NCBI GenBank assembly: GCA_026986235.1
Contig: JALSOY010000060.1
Coordinates: 1-16,264, forward strand
From: Caldifarciminota bacterium
Lineage (GTDB): Bacteria > Hydrothermota > Hydrothermia > B15-G9 > WFZT01
Direction: 5' to 3'
Length of the DNA: 16,264 nt
Part shown: piece by piece, positions 13,206-16,264 of the stretch
Position numbering within the stretch: the first letter of the stretch is position 1
Layout: each line of letters begins with the position of its first letter
The notes under the pieces: model-generated
What the model was told of the DNA's origin: nothing
Databases searched by the model: none
What the model saw: the letters and a program-made list of their open reading frames with translations, nothing else
Program-made: the position numbers and the translations under genes

Positions 13206-14476
13206 AAAAATTGAGTTTCGCTTTACTCCTTTTGCCGTTTCTGCTTTTCTCCCAGCAGAGGAAACTCGTGGACAAAGTCATTGCAAAGGTGGACGGAGAG
13301 GTGATCCTGAAGTCGGATCTCGATCAGGCCTTTGACTTTTACCGCCTCCAGTTCCCACCTGAGGTCTCAGACGAGGATCTCAGGAAGAGAATCCTTGATG
13401 AGCTTATAACGGAAAAACTCCTGTATGTCGAGGCCAAAAAAGACACGACCATAAAGGTTACAGACGAAGAGGTGGAAAAGTACCTCGATCAGCAGATTCA
13501 GAGTATGAAACAGCAAATGGGTGAGGAGGTTTTCCAGAAGAAACTCAGGGAAGAGGGTCTGACTGAGGCTACACTCAGGAGCAAGTACAGGGATAATGTG
13601 AGGGAGCAACTGTATGTTCAGAAGTTGATCGAGAAAAAGATCAAGCCTGAGATCAGTATTTCTCCTGAAGAGGTGCGCAGGTTTTACGAGACACATCTCG
13701 ACTCGATTCCACCGAAGCCCGATATGGTAAGAATTGCTCACATTTTGATAAGGATTAAACCTTCCCCTGAGGTCGTATCTCAGGCAAAGAGAAAGGCACT
13801 GGCAATTTACAAAAAATTGAAGAAGGGCGCAAGTTTTGAAGAGGTAGCCTCAAAGTACTCCGACGACCTCCAATCGGCTCCAGCCGGCGGGGACATCGGG
13901 ATAGTAAAGAAGTCTGACCTTCCTGATAACATAAGAAAGGTGGTATCACCTCTCGAGCCGGGAGAGTTCTGCCAGCCTGTGGAAGGTGAATACGGATTTC
14001 ACATCTTCAAAATGGTGGAAAAACAAAACGACCTCTACCATCTCAAACAGATTTTCGTTCAGTTCAGACCCACAGCCGCCGACACACAGAGGGCAAAGAA
14101 ACTTGCGGATAAAATCTACACCATGCTGAAATCCGGTAAGGCTTCCTTTGAGGAACTTGCGGCAAAATATTCCGACGACACAGACTCCCGGGATCTTGGC
14201 GGCGACCTCGGGTGGATTCCCGTTACAAACTTACCACCTGATATGAGGTCCGTAATCGACACAATGAAAGTGGGAAGTATTTCTGCCCCTGTTCTCACCC
14301 AATTTGGCTATCACATAATCAAACTCATCGACAGAAAAAAGGGCGGAAAACCCGGATTCGAAGAGGTGCAGCCCCAGCTCACCCAGATTCTCTACCAGAG
14401 GAAGCTCCAGAAGGCAATAGACCGTTATGTAAAAAAGCTCAGGAAAAAGATATATGTAAAAATCTACAGCTCTTGA
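13202..14476 (+). CDS. surA: Periplasmic chaperone / peptidyl-prolyl isomerase SurA
   Basis: A 424-residue exported protein close in length and layout to E. coli SurA (428), which escorts unfolded outer-membrane proteins to the BAM complex. Seen: a signal peptide (1 to about 17); the N-terminal chaperone domain (KVIAKVDGEVILKSDLDQ at 25-42, KRILDELITEKLLYVEA at 62-78); a first PpiC domain (about 175-273) with His180 in AHILI and His267 in YGFHIFK; a second PpiC domain (about 278-377) with FGYHIIK (His371) but Gln283 where the first histidine would be; and a C-terminal helix returning to the core. So domain 1 looks catalytically intact and domain 2 altered. AGGAGG lies eight bases before the ATG, which overlaps the preceding stop (ATGA). 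The next gene starts in its TGA. Confidence 0.92.
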   Translation: MKKLSFALLLLPFLLFSQQRKLVDKVIAKVDGEVILKSDLDQAFDFYRLQFPPEVSDEDLRKRILDELITEKLLYVEAKKDTTIKVTDEEVEKYLDQQIQSMKQQMGEEVFQKKLREEGLTEATLRSKYRDNVREQLYVQKLIEKKIKPEISISPEEVRRFYETHLDSIPPKPDMVRIAHILIRIKPSPEVVSQAKRKALAIYKKLKKGASFEEVASKYSDDLQSAPAGGDIGIVKKSDLPDNIRKVVSPLEPGEFCQPVEGEYGFHIFKMVEKQNDLYHLKQIFVQFRPTAADTQRAKKLADKIYTMLKSGKASFEELAAKYSDDTDSRDLGGDLGWIPVTNLPPDMRSVIDTMKVGSISAPVLTQFGYHIIKLIDRKKGGKPGFEEVQPQLTQILYQRKLQKAIDRYVKKLRKKIYVKIYSS

Positions 14477-14784
14477 GACTGGACCAGTTCCTGAAAAAGG
14501 TCTTGCTTTTCAAATCAAGAAACCAGGCCTTACTTGCCTTCAAAAAAGGACTTATACTCGTAAACGACAGACCTGCAAAGGCTTCACACGAGGTTAAGGT
14601 GGGTGACTTGATTGCTATTGAGTATCCTTCTATGTTCCTTAAAATCCGGGTTATTGACATACCACGGGGAAATGTTTCAAAAAAGGAAAGGGAGAAATAC
14701 TATACGGTCATCGAGAGAAGAAAAAGGGAAGTAATGGAGGAGAGCGAATTTATCAGATGGCTCATGGGAGATGAGTTTGAATAG
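14473..14784 (+). CDS. S4-domain RNA-binding protein (RqcP/Hsp15 type)
   Basis: A 103-residue protein. The first half is an S4 domain: MRLDQFLKKVLLFKSRNQAL, then KKGLILVNDRPAKASHEVKVGD, matching the RqcP (YabO) and Hsp15 pattern. After the S4 fold comes VSKKEREKYYTVIERR, similar to the tail of those proteins, and a further charged extension of about 20 residues. RqcP and Hsp15 bind 50S subunits carrying peptidyl-tRNA and act in rescue of stalled ribosomes; assigning that role here is inference from the family. The start is a TTG that shares bases with the surA TGA (TTGA, 14473-14476), with no separate ribosome site, so coupled translation is likely. The end overlaps the next gene by 14 bases. 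Confidence 0.82.
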   Translation: MRLDQFLKKVLLFKSRNQALLAFKKGLILVNDRPAKASHEVKVGDLIAIEYPSMFLKIRVIDIPRGNVSKKEREKYYTVIERRKREVMEESEFIRWLMGDEFE

Positions 14785-15580
14785 GATCTCTGATAGTGTA
14801 TATGTGCTCGAGGGAGCCGTAAACATCGGTGTTCTGGTAAAGGGGAAGGAGGCAATAGTTGTCGATACAGGACTCGGGGACACAGGCGCAAGAAAGGTTA
14901 GAAGATGGCTGGAAAATAACGGATTACTCCCGATCGCAATAATAAACACCCATTCCCATGCAGATCACTTCGGGGGAAACGCGTTTCTATTAAAAAGGTT
15001 TGAAGATATCAGAGTGTATGCCCCCGAGATCGAGGACGCATTTGTAAGGTACCCACTGCTTGAACCTGCCTTTCTCTATGGTGCTTACCCACCAGATGAA
15101 CTTATCACTGACTTTCTCGTGTCCGAGGCCTCACCGGTCCACGAAATCCTCAAACCGGGAAGCCTCAAAATCGGTGGATTCGACATCGAGATCGTACCCC
15201 TACCCGGACACTCGTTTAATCAGATGGGAGTAGTGTTTGAAAATGTATTCTTCGCCGCAGACTCCCTCTTTGTCCCTGAGCTCATTGAAAAGTACAGGAT
15301 TCTCTTTTTCGTTGACTACAACATGTGGATTGAGACCCTCAATAAACTGAAAGAGTTTAAAGGCTACACCGTGATACCCGGACACAGAAAATTTGATACA
15401 TCAATAGATGCTATAGTGGAGAGGAATCTCCTCCACCTCGAGGAAATAAAAAAATTGGTCACCAGCTGTATGCCTGATCCCTTTGATTGTGTCTTCAACA
15501 AACTCGGTATTCCTGAAAATCCTGTCAGCCGGGCACTTGCAGGAACTTCAATAAGGGCCGTAATGAAGACCGTCAGGTAA
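14771..15580 (+). CDS. Metallo-beta-lactamase-fold hydrolase
   Basis: A 269-residue MBL-fold enzyme of the glyoxalase II-like group, probably cytoplasmic as no signal peptide is present. The metal ligands are complete: THSHADH (His61, His63, Asp65, His66), PLPGHS (His147), AADSLF (Asp164) and IPGHR (His205), so a two-metal hydrolase site is expected. The first strand pair, DSVYVLEGAVNIGVLVKG, is typical. The substrate cannot be read from the sequence; thioesters, phosphoesters or lactones are all possible. The ATG at 14771 has GGGAG directly before it, too close, so the in-frame TTG at 14777 with GGGAG six bases upstream may be the real start. It is the last gene of the mfd strand group and converges on the phosphorylase gene one base away. 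Confidence 0.85.
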   Translation: MSLNRISDSVYVLEGAVNIGVLVKGKEAIVVDTGLGDTGARKVRRWLENNGLLPIAIINTHSHADHFGGNAFLLKRFEDIRVYAPEIEDAFVRYPLLEPAFLYGAYPPDELITDFLVSEASPVHEILKPGSLKIGGFDIEIVPLPGHSFNQMGVVFENVFFAADSLFVPELIEKYRILFFVDYNMWIETLNKLKEFKGYTVIPGHRKFDTSIDAIVERNLLHLEEIKKLVTSCMPDPFDCVFNKLGIPENPVSRALAGTSIRAVMKTVR

Positions 15581-15603
15581 TCTACGATACTTTATCGATT
15601 ACC
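15576..15603. repeat. Hairpin across the two convergent stop codons
   Basis: GGTAATC (15576-15582) pairs with GATTACC (15597-15603), and inside it GATA (15586-15589) pairs with TATC (15593-15596) around a CTT loop, leaving a three-base bulge. It covers both stop codons (TAA at 15578-15580, and the minus-strand TAG at 15584-15582). It lacks T-runs, so it is at best a weak bidirectional terminator or transcript end. Confidence 0.4.
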
Positions 15604-16264
15604 AGGTCCTCTACCGGGGGAACCTCATCCATGATGGTATAAGAACCTTTCAGGTACTCAAGAGCATCCTTTAATCTGCTTTCGTCGTTATAAAGTACTT
15701 CAAACAGGGGCTCGCCTTTCTCCACACGGTCCCCGGTTTTTTTCAAAACCATAACTCCCACATGTGGATCTATCCTGTCTTCCTTTCTCGTTCTACCTGC
15801 GCCAAGAACTGTAGCGGCCATGCCAACCCTGAAAGTATCGAAGGAATAAAGGTAACCCCCTTTTTCCGCCCTTACCTGTACCCTACCCCGGACTTTTATA
15901 AAATCCTCCCTTTCCACGGCATCAGGATCACCACCGTGGGCCAGGACCATCTCCCTCCACTTTTCATAAGCCCTGCCAGTTCTTATTGCACTTTCGAGCC
16001 TTTCTCTCGCTTCTTCTTCACTCTCAGTCACTCCTCCAATTAGAAGCATCTCAATTCCCAGTCTGATGGAAAGCTCCCTTACATCTTCCGGTCCTCTGTT
16101 TTTCAACACATCAACAGATTCCACGACCTCAACCGCATTTCCAACCGCCCTGCCGAGAGGTTGATCCATGTTTGTAATCAATGCAACAACTTTTTTCCCC
16201 ATAAGCTTCCCGGTTTCTACAAGAGACTCTGCGAGTCTCCTGGCATCATGAACCTCTTTCATGA
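15582..16264 (-). CDS. Pyrimidine-nucleoside phosphorylase, C-terminal part (5' end outside window)
   Basis: Phosphorolyses thymidine/uridine to the base and (deoxy)ribose-1-phosphate in nucleoside salvage. About 227 C-terminal residues are in the window, roughly half of the usual 430. Seen: the MKEVHDARRLAESLVETGKL segment, the strongly conserved ITNMDQPLGRAVGNAVEVVE, the GPEDVRELSIRLGIEMLLIGG helix, and the C-terminal PYNP domain with YSFDTFRVGMAATVLGAGRT and DPHVGVMVLKKTGDRV. The ATG near 16262 corresponds to an internal Met of the family (FMKT-type motif), so it is not the start and the gene continues past the right edge. DeoA and Pdp cannot be told apart from this half alone. It is convergent with the hydrolase gene. 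Confidence 0.92.
   Translation of the reverse strand, partial: MKEVHDARRLAESLVETGKLMGKKVVALITNMDQPLGRAVGNAVEVVESVDVLKNRGPEDVRELSIRLGIEMLLIGGVTESEEEARERLESAIRTGRAYEKWREMVLAHGGDPDAVEREDFIKVRGRVQVRAEKGGYLYSFDTFRVGMAATVLGAGRTRKEDRIDPHVGVMVLKKTGDRVEKGEPLFEVLYNDESRLKDALEYLKGSYTIMDEVPPVEDLVIDKVS

Noticed and set aside
1..16264. Mobile elements, CRISPR arrays or defence genes
   Set aside because: No regularly spaced repeats, transposase, integrase or defence-type gene was seen; every long stretch is explained by housekeeping or envelope genes.

Overview
The window carries eleven protein genes and one tRNA gene, almost wall to wall. The only gaps are 138, 76 and 89 bases. It looks like core chromosome of a Gram-negative-type (diderm) bacterium: there is a giant SprA-family outer-membrane protein, a lipoprotein with a lipobox and SurA-type periplasmic chaperones. 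Protein sequences rich in Lys, Glu and Arg, Arg codons mostly AGG/AGA, and a short Mfd suggest a thermophile. SprA is a marker of the Bacteroidota/Chlorobi/Fibrobacteres (FCB) side of the tree, so an uncultivated FCB-related thermophilic lineage (WOR-3 or Hydrothermae-like) is a reasonable guess. The taxon is inference only. I see no mobile element, CRISPR array or phage gene.

Layout. Left arm (minus strand): reading leftwards from a central tRNA-Leu(UAG) come sprA, a ComEA-like helix-hairpin-helix protein, a DUF374 acyltransferase-like protein and holB (clamp loader delta prime). All are joined by overlaps of 14 to 65 bases. After a 138-base gap comes the start of gyrA, which runs off the left edge. 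Right arm (plus strand): mfd, a SurA/PrsA-like lipoprotein, surA with two PpiC domains, a small S4-domain RNA-binding protein of RqcP/Hsp15 type and a metallo-beta-lactamase-fold hydrolase, again with overlapping ends. The right edge holds the C-terminal part of a pyrimidine-nucleoside phosphorylase on the minus strand, convergent with the hydrolase and one base away from it.

How it fits together. The two arms diverge from an 89-base region between mfd and the tRNA, which contains a near-consensus promoter for the tRNA. SprA in Bacteroidota is the huge beta-barrel translocon of the type IX secretion system. The two SurA-like proteins on the opposite arm are the kind of periplasmic chaperone such a barrel would need. 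DNA metabolism genes (gyrA, holB, mfd, comEA-like) are interleaved with the envelope genes.

Most interesting points: a SprA/type IX translocon outside an obvious Bacteroidota setting; a perfect 10-bp inverted repeat that brackets the sprA -10 box and ribosome binding site and ends exactly at a TTG start codon; and a GyrA with Gly-Pro in the quinolone-determining loop and a divergent GyrA box.
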